A stretch of 5,398 nucleotides of DNA, taken from NCBI GenBank assembly GCA_937927975.1, contig CALEZT010000038.1, positions 1-5,398 of the forward strand. Reading direction: 5' to 3'. The position numbers and the translations under genes were made by a program. The DNA is from an uncultured Phycisphaerales bacterium. GTDB lineage: Bacteria > Planctomycetota > Phycisphaerae > Sedimentisphaerales > Anaerobacaceae. Numbering within the stretch: position 1 is the first letter of the stretch; each line of letters opens with the position of its first letter. Under the pieces are notes generated by a model. It worked only from the letters and a program-made list of their open reading frames with translations, was not told the origin of the DNA and ran no database searches. Below, piece by piece: positions 1 through 5,165 of the stretch.

Positions 1-243
1 GCCCATTGTGCTGCCAGAGAAGGCGATGATTCATGGGATCTCGGCAACTGCAGTGATTGCGATGGCTACCATACAGTGGTTCGCATCGGAGAAGACAAAT
101 ACGTTTGCGCAAGCTGCTTCGGGGAATTTGAATCACTTCAATGGTGCGGATGGTGTAACGAGCCCAATACGGGCGATATGGAAGGCAGCTATGCCTTCGG
201 CTGCAATCACTGTGGAGGCAAGATTGGCTGGGACGACGACTGA
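1..243 (+). CDS. C-terminal part of a double zinc-ribbon hypothetical protein
   Basis: The gene enters from the left edge in frame 1 and ends at TGA 241-243, so 80 C-terminal residues are visible and the start lies outside the window. The fragment has four CxxC knuckles: C17-x2-C20, C36-x2-C39, C49-x2-C52 and C68-x2-C71. These pair naturally into two four-cysteine zinc ribbons, the second with the motif WCGWCNEPNTGDMEGSY followed by GCNHCGGKIGW and an acidic tail DDD. I recall similar tails at the C-terminus of uncharacterised bacterial proteins whose N-terminal part varies, but I cannot name the family or a function. Zinc binding is inferred from cysteine spacing only. It converges on hisF with 23 bp between the stops. 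A longer open frame starting at position 8 in another register lacks this cysteine logic and is a shadow. Confidence 0.72.
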   Translation, partial: AHCAAREGDDSWDLGNCSDCDGYHTVVRIGEDKYVCASCFGEFESLQWCGWCNEPNTGDMEGSYAFGCNHCGGKIGWDDD

Positions 244-244
244 A

Positions 245-267
245 AGCCCATCGGTGAATACTGGGCT
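245..267. terminator. Possible bidirectional terminator hairpin between convergent genes
   Basis: AGCCCA (245-250) and TGGGCT (262-267) form a perfect 6-bp stem with an 11-nt loop, exactly between the stop of the zinc-ribbon gene and the stop of hisF. The position suits a shared terminator for converging transcripts. Neither strand has a real T-run after the stem (the minus strand continues TTTCAG), so intrinsic termination is doubtful. Confidence 0.35.
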
Positions 268-1031
268 CACAGGTTCATTGGCAGGCCGCGGTTGCGGAGG
301 TATTCTTTCATTTGGGTGATCGTGTAGTTGCCGAAGTGGGTGATCGAGGCCATCAGGACCGCGTCGGCGCCGCCTTCGACGACCGCGTCGTAGAGGTGGT
401 CGAGCGTGCCTGCGCCGCCGGAGGCGATTACCGGGATGTTCACCGCGTCGGAGACCGCTTTGTTCAACGCGTTGTCGTAGCCGGCCTTGGTGCCGTCGGC
501 GTCCATGCTGGTCAGCAGGATTTCGCCTGCGCCCAGTTCCTCGCCTCGTTTGGCCCATTCGACGACGTCGATGTCCGTGGGCTCGGAGCCCGCTTTGACG
601 CAGACCTGCCAGTGGCCCGATCTCGTCTTGGAGCGTCGGGCGTCGATGGCGAGCACGACGCATTGGTTTCCGAATCGTTTGGCGGCTTCCGAGATCAGGT
701 CGGGGTTCTGCACCGCGGCTGTGTTGACCGAGGCTTTCTCCGCGCCGCTGCGCAGCAGCTCGTCGATCTGCTCGACGGTGCGGATGCCGCCGCCGACGGT
801 GAAGGGGATGAAGACGTTCTCCGCGACCCGCTTGACCATGTCCACAATCGTCTTGCGAGAGCGGATCGTCGCGGTGATGTCCAGGAAGACCAGTTCGTCG
901 GCGCCGCTGTCGCTGTACAGGGCGCCCAGCTCGACCGGGTCGCCCGCGTCGCGCAGGTTCAGGAAGTTCACGCCCTTGACGACGCGGTTGTCCTTGACGT
1001 CCAGGCATGGGATGATTCGTTTTGTCAGCAT
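267..1031 (-). CDS. hisF: Imidazole glycerol phosphate synthase cyclase subunit HisF
   Basis: HisF is the (beta/alpha)8-barrel subunit of IGP synthase in histidine biosynthesis. It combines PRFAR with ammonia delivered from HisH to give IGP and AICAR in the cytoplasm. The 254-residue product has normal family length. The N-terminus [20 protein letters not shown] carries catalytic Asp11 and Lys19, and the second catalytic acid is Asp130 in LAID. The ammonia-gate cluster known from the family is present as R5, E46, K99 and E170. Phosphate-binding glycines are VGGG (79-82) and ASGGAG (203-208). The ATG at 1029-1031 is chosen because it gives the conserved N-terminus and has GAGGA 9 nt upstream on the minus strand; 14 further in-frame codons upstream lack homology to the family. 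It follows hisH by 57 nt and is presumably co-transcribed with it. Confidence 0.97.
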   Translation of the reverse strand: MLTKRIIPCLDVKDNRVVKGVNFLNLRDAGDPVELGALYSDSGADELVFLDITATIRSRKTIVDMVKRVAENVFIPFTVGGGIRTVEQIDELLRSGAEKASVNTAAVQNPDLISEAAKRFGNQCVVLAIDARRSKTRSGHWQVCVKAGSEPTDIDVVEWAKRGEELGAGEILLTSMDADGTKAGYDNALNKAVSDAVNIPVIASGGAGTLDHLYDAVVEGGADAVLMASITHFGNYTITQMKEYLRNRGLPMNL

Positions 1032-1063
1032 ATCAATTGTCCTCGCGAAGCGGGCGGAACTGC

Positions 1064-1099
1064 ATAGGACCAATGGGACGCATGGGACCTATACGACGC
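1064..1099. repeat. Degenerate 9-bp tandem repeat, four units
   Basis: Four consecutive 9-mers are visible: ATAGGACCA, ATGGGACGC, ATGGGACCT and ATACGACGC, with consensus ATgGGACnn. The block lies between hisF and hisH and covers the hisH stop codon (1089-1091), so the last codons of hisH (R-S-V-V-stop on the minus strand) are made of repeat sequence. It is short and degenerate. I believe ATGGGAC-type 9-mers recur in some planctomycete intergenic regions, but that is recollection, not something this window shows. Confidence 0.5.
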
Positions 1100-1703
1100 T
1101 TCGTTTCACGCACAACGCATGGAAGTTCTTCAGGATCTGCAAGCCCTGGCGGCTGCTCTTCTCCGGGTGGAACTGCACGCCGTAGATGTTGCCTTTCTGG
1201 ACCGAGGCCGTCAGCGGCGAGCCGTAGTCCACCAGAGCGGTCCTGGCCTGCGGATCGCTCACCTGGGCGTGGTACGAGTGGGCGAAGTAGAAGTGCCTGG
1301 CGGAACCCAGACCGGCGAACAGGTCCATGTCTTCCGGCAACTCCACCCGGTTCCAGCCCATGTGCGGCACCGTCTGCACCGGCGGGACGCCCACGACCGT
1401 GCCGTGAACCAGGCCCAGGCCTTGATGCGGACCATACTCGGTGCTCTCGTCGAACAGCAGTTGGTGTCCGACGCAGATCCCCAGGATCGGCTTGCCGCCC
1501 AGGACGGCCTCTTTGACCGGCCCGGCCGCATTGCCCAGGGCCTCCATGGCGTATCCGAAGGCCGCCACGCCGGGAAGGACCAGACCGGTAGCCTTGGCGA
1601 TTTTGGCCGGATCGCGACTCAATTCGGTTTCGCAACCGATGTGCCGAAACGCATTGCAGACGCTTTCGACGTTGCCCACGCTGTAATCAATTACCACGAT
1701 CAT
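1089..1703 (-). CDS. hisH: Imidazole glycerol phosphate synthase glutaminase subunit HisH
   Basis: HisH is a class I (triad) glutamine amidotransferase that hydrolyses glutamine and channels ammonia into HisF. The 204-residue protein has the nucleophile Cys77 in [10 protein letters not shown] and the His179/Glu181 pair in VQFHPEKSS, completing the triad. The oxyanion-strand region reads PGVAAFG (44-50), and VPHMGWN (112-118) and FYFAHSY (138-144) are standard HisH landmarks. Residues 78-80 read VGH where LGM is commoner, a modest variation near the nucleophile. I chose ATG 1701-1703 because [14 protein letters not shown] matches the family N-terminus. A GTG eight codons upstream has no ribosome binding site. 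The chosen start itself has only TTAGG directly abutting it, a poor Shine-Dalgarno. The gene is first in the hisH-hisF pair and divergent from glmS. Confidence 0.96.
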   Translation of the reverse strand: MIVVIDYSVGNVESVCNAFRHIGCETELSRDPAKIAKATGLVLPGVAAFGYAMEALGNAAGPVKEAVLGGKPILGICVGHQLLFDESTEYGPHQGLGLVHGTVVGVPPVQTVPHMGWNRVELPEDMDLFAGLGSARHFYFAHSYHAQVSDPQARTALVDYGSPLTASVQKGNIYGVQFHPEKSSRQGLQILKNFHALCVKRSVV

Positions 1704-1776
1704 CCTAAGAGTCTTACCGCATTGCACTTAGGGAGTCAAATCAGAATGCGTAATATGAGGGTTCAGCGAAAATGGA

Positions 1777-1806
1777 TTGCCGCAGGCCGGACCGCGGACC
1801 TATAAT
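1777..1806 (+). promoter_or_regulatory. Predicted sigma70-type promoter of glmS
   Basis: TTGCCG (1777-1782) and a perfect TATAAT (1801-1806) are separated by 18 bp. Transcription would start near 1812-1814, giving a leader of about 165 nt before glmS. The -35 box and spacer overlap one of three related 11-mers (CCGCAGGCCGG, 1780-1790). It is the best promoter match in this intergenic region on the plus strand. Confidence 0.6.
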
Positions 1807-1829
1807 CGTCCTCGCTCCGGCGGCTTGAG

Positions 1830-1966
1830 CAAGGGGGTGGCTTGGGCTTTTCAGTGTAGTCCCGGCCTGCGGTTGTCGATTCAGTAATACCCAGCATATA
1901 CAGAGAACTGGTGTTCTGCGTGAGGGACGGTCACCCGGTGACCTCCCGGTCTGCGGAACCCCCTTG
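1830..1966 (+). promoter_or_regulatory. Structured glmS leader RNA, candidate cis-regulatory element
   Basis: CAAGGGGGT (1830-1838) is the exact reverse complement of ACCCCCTTG (1958-1966), a 9-bp pairing that would close a 137-nt RNA domain directly next to the glmS ribosome binding site (AAAGG 1969-1973). Inside lies a long hairpin. Its outer stem is GTTCTGCG (1913-1920) with TGCGGAAC (1952-1959), including two G-U pairs; then GGGA (1924-1927) pairs with TCCC (1944-1947), and GGTCAC with GTGACC encloses loop CCG. An alternative hairpin, AGAAC (1904-1908) with GTTCT (1913-1917), uses the same bases as the outer stem, so the two are mutually exclusive. Such architecture is typical of riboswitch-like control. 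I do not find the conserved core of the glmS ribozyme, nor any other riboswitch motif I know. Function is inferred from structure only. Confidence 0.4.
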
Positions 1967-1968
1967 AG

Positions 1969-1973
1969 AAAGG
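1969..1973 (+). promoter_or_regulatory. glmS ribosome binding site
   Basis: AAAGG ends 5 nt before ATG 1979-1981. This fixes the start that leaves Cys at position 2, which GlmS needs as its N-terminal nucleophile after Met removal, and argues against the in-frame TTG five codons upstream. It immediately follows the proposed closing stem of the leader RNA. Confidence 0.7.
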
Positions 1974-1978
1974 TGTTT

Positions 1979-3838
1979 ATGTGCGGCATTGTTGCCTATT
2001 TGGGAAGAAAGGCTGCTCAGCCCATCCTCGTCGAGGGTCTCAAGCGGCTCGAGTACAGAGGGTATGATTCAGCGGGGATCGCGCTGCTCCGAAAAAGCGG
2101 CATTTGCGTCAAGAAGACCAGCGGTCGAATCAGCGCCTTGGAGGGTATCCTCGACGGACCGGCCAGCGCCGACGTCCTGGGCATCGGTCACACCCGCTGG
2201 GCCACTCACGGCGAGCCCAACACGGTCAACGCCCATCCGCACACGGATTACACCGGCAAAATCGCGGTCGTTCACAACGGCATCATCGAGAACTACAGCA
2301 CCCTCAAGACCTGGCTACGCAGCGAAGGCGTCGTATTCGCCAGTCAGACCGACACCGAAGTCCTCTCGAACCTGATCGGCTATCTCTATTGCCATCGGGA
2401 CGGCGCCGCCGGCTGCGGCGACCAGAACCGGTTCGAGTGGGCGGTCCAGCAGGCCCTGCAGAAGGTCCACGGCACGTTCGGCGTCGCGATCGTCTGCTCC
2501 GACTTCCCCGACATCCTCATCGGCGCCAAGCGGGGCAGCCCGCTGATCCTGGGCGTCGGTGACGGCGAATACATCCTCGCTTCGGACGCCGCGGCCATTG
2601 TCGAGCACACGACGCGAGCCATTTATCTGTCCGATAATGAGATGGTCACGCTCAGCTCGAACGGCTTTTACACAAAAACCATCAACAACGTGGTGGTCGC
2701 CAAGGACATGAAGGAGATCGAGTTCTCGCTCGAGCAGATCGAGCTGGGCGGCTTCGAGCACCACATGCTCAAAGAGATCTTCGAGCAGCCCGACTCCCTG
2801 AGCACCTGCATGGGCGGACGTCTGGACCGCCAGTTCGGCAAGATCAAGCTCGGCGGCATCGCCGAACACCTGCGGGAACTCAGCCAGGTCAAGCACGTGA
2901 TCTTCACCGCCTGCGGGACCGCGTTCCACGCGGGACTCGTCGGCGAGTTCCTCCTGGAGCACCTGGCCCGCATCCCCGCTGAGACCGAATACGCCAGCGA
3001 GTTCCGCTATCGCAACCCGATCATCGGCGACGGCACGATCGTCGTCGCGATCAGCCAGTCCGGCGAGACCGCCGACACGCTGGCCGCGGTCGAGCAGGCC
3101 AAGGAGCGAGGGGCTCGCGTGCTGGGCGTCGTCAACGTCGTGGGCTCGACCATCGCCCGCTCGACCGACGCAGGCGTCTACCTGCACGTCGGGCCGGAGA
3201 TCGGCGTCGCCAGCACCAAGGCGTTCACCGCCCAGGTCGCGGTCCTGAGCATGCTGGCGATCGAGCTGGGACGCAGGCGTCACCTCAGCAGCGACGACGC
3301 GGCCCGTTACATCGACGAACTGGCCCAAATCCCCGAGAAGATCGGCGCGATCCTCCAGCAGTCCGACCACATCCGCGAGATCGCAGCAGCCAATATCGAG
3401 AAGGAGAACTGGCTGTTCCTGGGCCGGGGATTCAACTACCCGGTGGCCCTCGAGGGCGCTTTGAAGCTCAAGGAAATCAGCTACATTCACGCGGAAGGCC
3501 TCCCGGCTGCGGAGATGAAGCATGGGCCCATCGCACTGATCGCCGACGGCATGCCCGCGGTGTTCATCGCAACCGCAGGTCCGCAATACGACAAGATCAT
3601 CGGCAACATCGAGGAGGTCCGGGCCCGCGGCGGACGGATCATCGTCGTGGCCACCGAGGGCAACGAGGAGATCGGCGAACGCGCGGACCATCTGATCACG
3701 ATCCCCGACGCGCCGGAACTGTTCCAGCCGATGCTCACGGTCGTTCCGCTGCAACTGCTTGCGTACCACGCCGCGGTGCTGCGAGGCCACGACGTGGACA
3801 AGCCGCGAAACCTCGCCAAGAGCGTGACGGTCGAATGA
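1979..3838 (+). CDS. glmS: Glutamine--fructose-6-phosphate aminotransferase (isomerizing) GlmS
   Basis: GlmS converts fructose-6-phosphate and glutamine to glucosamine-6-phosphate, the first step toward UDP-GlcNAc for peptidoglycan and other envelope glycans. The 619-residue protein is slightly longer than the about 609 of E. coli. Residues 2-240 are the class II Ntn amidotransferase domain: nucleophile Cys2 in MCGIVAYLG, YRGYDSAG (26-33), HTRWATHGEP (71-80), HNGIIENY (99-106) and TDTEV (124-128). Two SIS sugar-isomerase domains follow: ACGTAFHAG (311-319), ISQSGETADT (358-367), VASTKAFTAQ (410-419), Glu499 in KLKEISYIHAE, His515 in MKHGP, and the C-terminus AKSVTVE with catalytic Lys614. Ala315 stands where E. 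coli has phosphate-contacting Ser303. The gene has its own promoter and a structured leader, is divergent from hisH, and is followed after 29 nt by a pseudopilin ORF with no terminator between them. Confidence 0.98.
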   Translation: MCGIVAYLGRKAAQPILVEGLKRLEYRGYDSAGIALLRKSGICVKKTSGRISALEGILDGPASADVLGIGHTRWATHGEPNTVNAHPHTDYTGKIAVVHNGIIENYSTLKTWLRSEGVVFASQTDTEVLSNLIGYLYCHRDGAAGCGDQNRFEWAVQQALQKVHGTFGVAIVCSDFPDILIGAKRGSPLILGVGDGEYILASDAAAIVEHTTRAIYLSDNEMVTLSSNGFYTKTINNVVVAKDMKEIEFSLEQIELGGFEHHMLKEIFEQPDSLSTCMGGRLDRQFGKIKLGGIAEHLRELSQVKHVIFTACGTAFHAGLVGEFLLEHLARIPAETEYASEFRYRNPIIGDGTIVVAISQSGETADTLAAVEQAKERGARVLGVVNVVGSTIARSTDAGVYLHVGPEIGVASTKAFTAQVAVLSMLAIELGRRRHLSSDDAARYIDELAQIPEKIGAILQQSDHIREIAAANIEKENWLFLGRGFNYPVALEGALKLKEISYIHAEGLPAAEMKHGPIALIADGMPAVFIATAGPQYDKIIGNIEEVRARGGRIIVVATEGNEEIGERADHLITIPDAPELFQPMLTVVPLQLLAYHAAVLRGHDVDKPRNLAKSVTVE

Positions 3839-3856
3839 TGTTTCCATGACTGGGGC

Positions 3857-3862
3857 AAGGAG
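3857..3862 (+). promoter_or_regulatory. Strong ribosome binding site of the pseudopilin ORF
   Basis: AAGGAG lies 5 nt before ATG 3868-3870. It is one of the best Shine-Dalgarno sequences in the window and is the main reason to place the start upstream of the inserted repeat. The only other in-frame ATG before the cleavage motif (3979) has no comparable site. Confidence 0.65.
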
Positions 3863-3867
3863 CAGGG

Positions 3868-4716
3868 ATGCTGCAATTCTCCACGCACACGAGTGACGCT
3901 CTCTGTCGTCCTGAGCGGAGCGAAGGATCTGGCGTCCGATGCAGACGCGACGACGGCAGTCTCTCCTCCGTTGGCCGGATGCTTCACTGCGTTCATCATG
4001 ACAAGACTCGCGAACGCGCTGTCCCCTCGCGGGGTTTCACGCTCGTCGAGCTGCTGGTCGTGATCGCGATCCTCGCGCTGTTGCTGTCGATCCTCGTCCC
4101 GTCGTTGCACAGGGCCAAGGCCGCGGCCCGTCGGGTCGTCTGCTCGCACAACCTCCGCCAGGTCGGCCTTGCGGTGGACATGTACACGCACGACTACGAA
4201 GGCTACTATCCGTGCGCCAAGGACCCCGTCTCGACGAGCCCGGTGTACTGGCTGTGGATGGGCCGGGGCTGGCGCAAATGGGTCCAGCCGTACCTCAGCA
4301 GCATCGTCGATCCGAACAATCCCTCGGTCCTCTTGTGTCCCGCGGACCGCACCGACCCCGCCAAGTACGAGTCCACGAGCTACTCGTACTCGATGGCCTT
4401 CTACCACAGTCCCGAGCAGATCGACTCGATGGACGACAAGAGTTTTACGTACAGCAACCCGAAGCCCTCCATCCGCCAGGGCGTGACCGAGGTGGCATTC
4501 CCGTCCGCCAAGATCCTGATTGGCGAGTGGCTCAGCAATCACCAGACGATCGAATCCGATCAGGGCTGGTGGTGCTGGGAGGGGACGCGGTGCTTCCTGC
4601 TCGCCGACGGCCAGGTGACTTTCCTCAAGGCCCAGAGCGTCCGTCCGGCCCGCGACAATCTGCCCGACGCCAACCTCACGATCCACGGCATCAAAGGCCG
4701 GGACTATCAGCCTTAA
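3868..4716 (+). CDS. Type IV pilin-like / type II secretion pseudopilin-like protein
   Basis: The protein carries a prepilin N-terminal motif, [19 protein letters not shown], with predicted prepilin-peptidase cleavage between Gly56 and Phe57 and the conserved Glu at +5 (Glu61), followed by one hydrophobic helix (57-80). The head domain begins [15 protein letters not shown] and ends with [13 protein letters not shown], resembling planctomycete prepilin-like proteins with an H-X9-DG C-terminal region. Here Trp237 occupies the expected His position, so that motif is incomplete. It should sit in the inner membrane and, after cleavage, possibly join a pilus or pseudopilus; the partner system is not in this window. 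Start 3868 is chosen for its AAGGAG site, but it implies a 56-residue leader partly encoded by a dispersed repeat (residues 13-45, including CRPERSEGS). Starting at 3979 would give a normal 19-residue leader without a ribosome binding site. It probably reads through from glmS. Confidence 0.85.
   Translation: MLQFSTHTSDALCRPERSEGSGVRCRRDDGSLSSVGRMLHCVHHDKTRERAVPSRGFTLVELLVVIAILALLLSILVPSLHRAKAAARRVVCSHNLRQVGLAVDMYTHDYEGYYPCAKDPVSTSPVYWLWMGRGWRKWVQPYLSSIVDPNNPSVLLCPADRTDPAKYESTSYSYSMAFYHSPEQIDSMDDKSFTYSNPKPSIRQGVTEVAFPSAKILIGEWLSNHQTIESDQGWWCWEGTRCFLLADGQVTFLKAQSVRPARDNLPDANLTIHGIKGRDYQP
3904..4003. repeat. Dispersed 'PERSEG'-type repeat with imperfect terminal inverted repeats
   Basis: The left end (3904-3930, beginning TGTCGTCCTGAGCGGAGCG) and the reverse complement of the right end (4003-3977) agree at 19 of 27 positions, giving a roughly 100-bp element with imperfect inverted ends. 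Translated, the left end reads CRPERSEGS on the plus strand and SFAPLRTT on the minus strand, strings I recognise from dispersed repeats in many bacterial genomes. A small inner hairpin is GCGTC/GACGC (3933-3949). No coding capacity for mobility is present, so it would be non-autonomous. I see no clear target-site duplication. It lies within the N-terminal coding part of the pseudopilin ORF and keeps the frame open. Confidence 0.65.
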
Positions 4717-4729
4717 GCTGTTCCCCGCT

Positions 4730-4750
4730 GAAGTCCAGTCGCAGGACTTC
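4730..4750 (+). terminator. 3' hairpin after the pseudopilin gene
   Basis: GAAGTCC (4730-4736) and GGACTTC (4744-4750) form a perfect 7-bp stem with a 7-nt loop, 13 nt after the TAA. Its position suits a transcript end, but the following bases (GCGCCC) contain no T-run, so it could instead protect the mRNA 3' end or assist Rho-dependent termination. Confidence 0.4.
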
Positions 4751-4783
4751 GCGCCCTTCCTCGATCAAAGGTCCTAGAAAAAG

Positions 4784-4798
4784 AAGTATAATATACTT
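4784..4798. promoter_or_regulatory. Palindrome overlapping a -35 box, candidate operator
   Basis: AAGTATAATATACTT is a perfect inverted repeat with 7-bp arms and a one-base centre. Its last two bases are the first two of the TTGACA box at 4797-4802. A dimeric regulator bound here would touch or flank RNA polymerase. The strong A+T content stands out against GC-rich surroundings. The cognate regulator is unknown. Confidence 0.4.
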
Positions 4799-4826
4799 GA
4801 CAAGACCATTGTGCGAGGCGTACACT
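4797..4826 (+). promoter_or_regulatory. Predicted sigma70-type promoter upstream of the secreted-protein gene
   Basis: A perfect TTGACA (4797-4802) is followed after 18 bp by TACACT (4821-4826, four of six consensus bases). Transcription would begin near 4832. The target could be the secreted protein at 5166, about 330 nt downstream, or a small transcript within the gap. Confidence 0.5.
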
Positions 4827-4845
4827 GGCATCGGTCCTGTAAGCA

Positions 4846-5028
4846 GTGGATGGCCCTGTATCGATGGCAACTCGGTCTTCGGAGTGTCCCGCTGTCCAGA
4901 AGGAGGGTGAGCGGCATCACTGCGAGGCATGTCATCACTTGGGAGTTTTGCGCATTGGCGCGACATCCCACAAAGGCAAGCACCTCCAAACAAGCTGTGA
5001 ACTGATTAGGGAGGAACGGAATCCGTAG
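4846..5028 (+). CDS. Doubtful small Cys/His-rich ORF
   Basis: An open frame of 60 codons from ATG 4846 to TAG 5026-5028 lies just downstream of the predicted promoter. The peptide includes ECPAVQKEGERHHCEACHHLG, with cysteines at 14, 26, 29 and 50, which could suggest metal binding. There is no good ribosome binding site at this ATG or at the internal ATG 4864. Third-codon positions do not show the strong GC preference seen in the neighbouring genes, and another frame is also open here. It is more likely chance than a gene, but its position inside the expected transcript justifies recording it. No family recognised. Confidence 0.18.
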   Translation: MDGPVSMATRSSECPAVQKEGERHHCEACHHLGVLRIGATSHKGKHLQTSCELIREERNP

Positions 5029-5040
5029 TTCCCGCCTCCC
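5009..5040 (+). terminator. Hairpin in the intergenic transcript, possible terminator or RNA element
   Basis: GGGAGG (5009-5014) pairs with CCTCCC (5035-5040), with an inner ACGG/CCGT stem (5016-5019 with 5023-5026); an alternative is GGAAC (5013-5017) with GTTCC (5028-5032). No T-run follows, so intrinsic termination is unlikely. It overlaps the stop of the doubtful small ORF and could be part of a leader RNA. Confidence 0.28.
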
Positions 5041-5088
5041 CAACCAGTCCTTCTGAATCGAAACGCGGCCGGCATGCGGGTTCATTGT

Positions 5089-5111
5089 CCCCCGAGAGGG
5101 GTGTTTGTCTT
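5089..5111 (+). terminator. Short GNRA-capped hairpin with T-rich tail
   Basis: CCCC (5090-5093), loop GAGA, GGGG (5098-5101) forms a compact stem followed by TGTTTGTCTT (7 of 10 bases T). It resembles a weak intrinsic terminator or attenuator, 55 nt before the secreted-protein start. The stem is only 4 bp, so this is tentative. It lies between the two copies of the GCGGGTTCAT repeat. Confidence 0.28.
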
Positions 5112-5151
5112 CCGCCGCGGGTTCATGACCTGAGCATCTCGATATCCTGTA

Positions 5152-5157
5152 GGGAGG
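5152..5157 (+). promoter_or_regulatory. Ribosome binding site of the secreted-protein gene
   Basis: GGGAGG lies 8 nt before ATG 5166-5168. This strong site, together with a signal peptide beginning exactly at that ATG, decides the start over the in-frame ATG four codons later. Confidence 0.75.
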
Positions 5158-5165
5158 ACGGAGAA

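Larger units (their letters stand above)
4717..5165. other. Gene-poor intergenic stretch with regulatory-looking elements
   Basis: This 449-bp stretch contains no confident gene. It holds, in order, a perfect 7-bp hairpin after the pseudopilin, an AT-rich palindrome overlapping a -35 box, a plausible promoter, a doubtful 60-codon ORF, two hairpins, a 10-bp direct repeat (GCGGGTTCAT at 5076-5085 and 5117-5126) and the ribosome binding site of the next gene. If the promoter serves that gene, the untranslated leader would be about 330 nt, long enough for an RNA element or a small gene. I recognise no known riboswitch or small-RNA family. Confidence 0.5.

Noticed and set aside
8..319. 103-codon plus frame at the left edge
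   Set aside because: It overlaps the zinc-ribbon gene in a different register and runs into the 3' end of hisF. The frame ending at 243 has regular CxxC spacing and is the real one.
133..1008. 291-codon minus frame and 251-codon plus frame over hisF
   Set aside because: Both overlap the fully conserved HisF in other registers and give Arg- or Asp/Val-rich translations without motifs.
1813..1978. glmS ribozyme/riboswitch upstream of glmS
   Set aside because: The conserved catalytic core and cleavage-site sequence are not recognisable. Only a generic CCTCCCGG stretch is shared, so I did not assign the known class.
2315..3847. 510-codon open frame antisense to glmS
   Set aside because: It mirrors a complete, unmistakable GlmS on the other strand. 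Long antisense frames are expected in GC-rich genes, and its residues show low-complexity shadow composition.
3487..4686. 399-codon minus frame spanning the end of glmS and the pseudopilin
   Set aside because: It crosses two confident plus-strand genes and includes the dispersed repeat (SFAPLRTT). No start signal or family resemblance.
4787..4792. TATAAT as a -10 box for an earlier promoter
   Set aside because: No -35-like hexamer at the right distance upstream. The bases are better explained as part of the palindrome next to TTGACA.
4691..4993. 100-codon minus frame in the intergenic region
   Set aside because: No ribosome binding site seen, overlaps the end of the pseudopilin, and the translation matches nothing I recognise.
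4830..5150. Known riboswitch (c-di-GMP, TPP, cobalamin) in the leader before 5166
   Set aside because: None of the characteristic conserved stretches of these classes is present.
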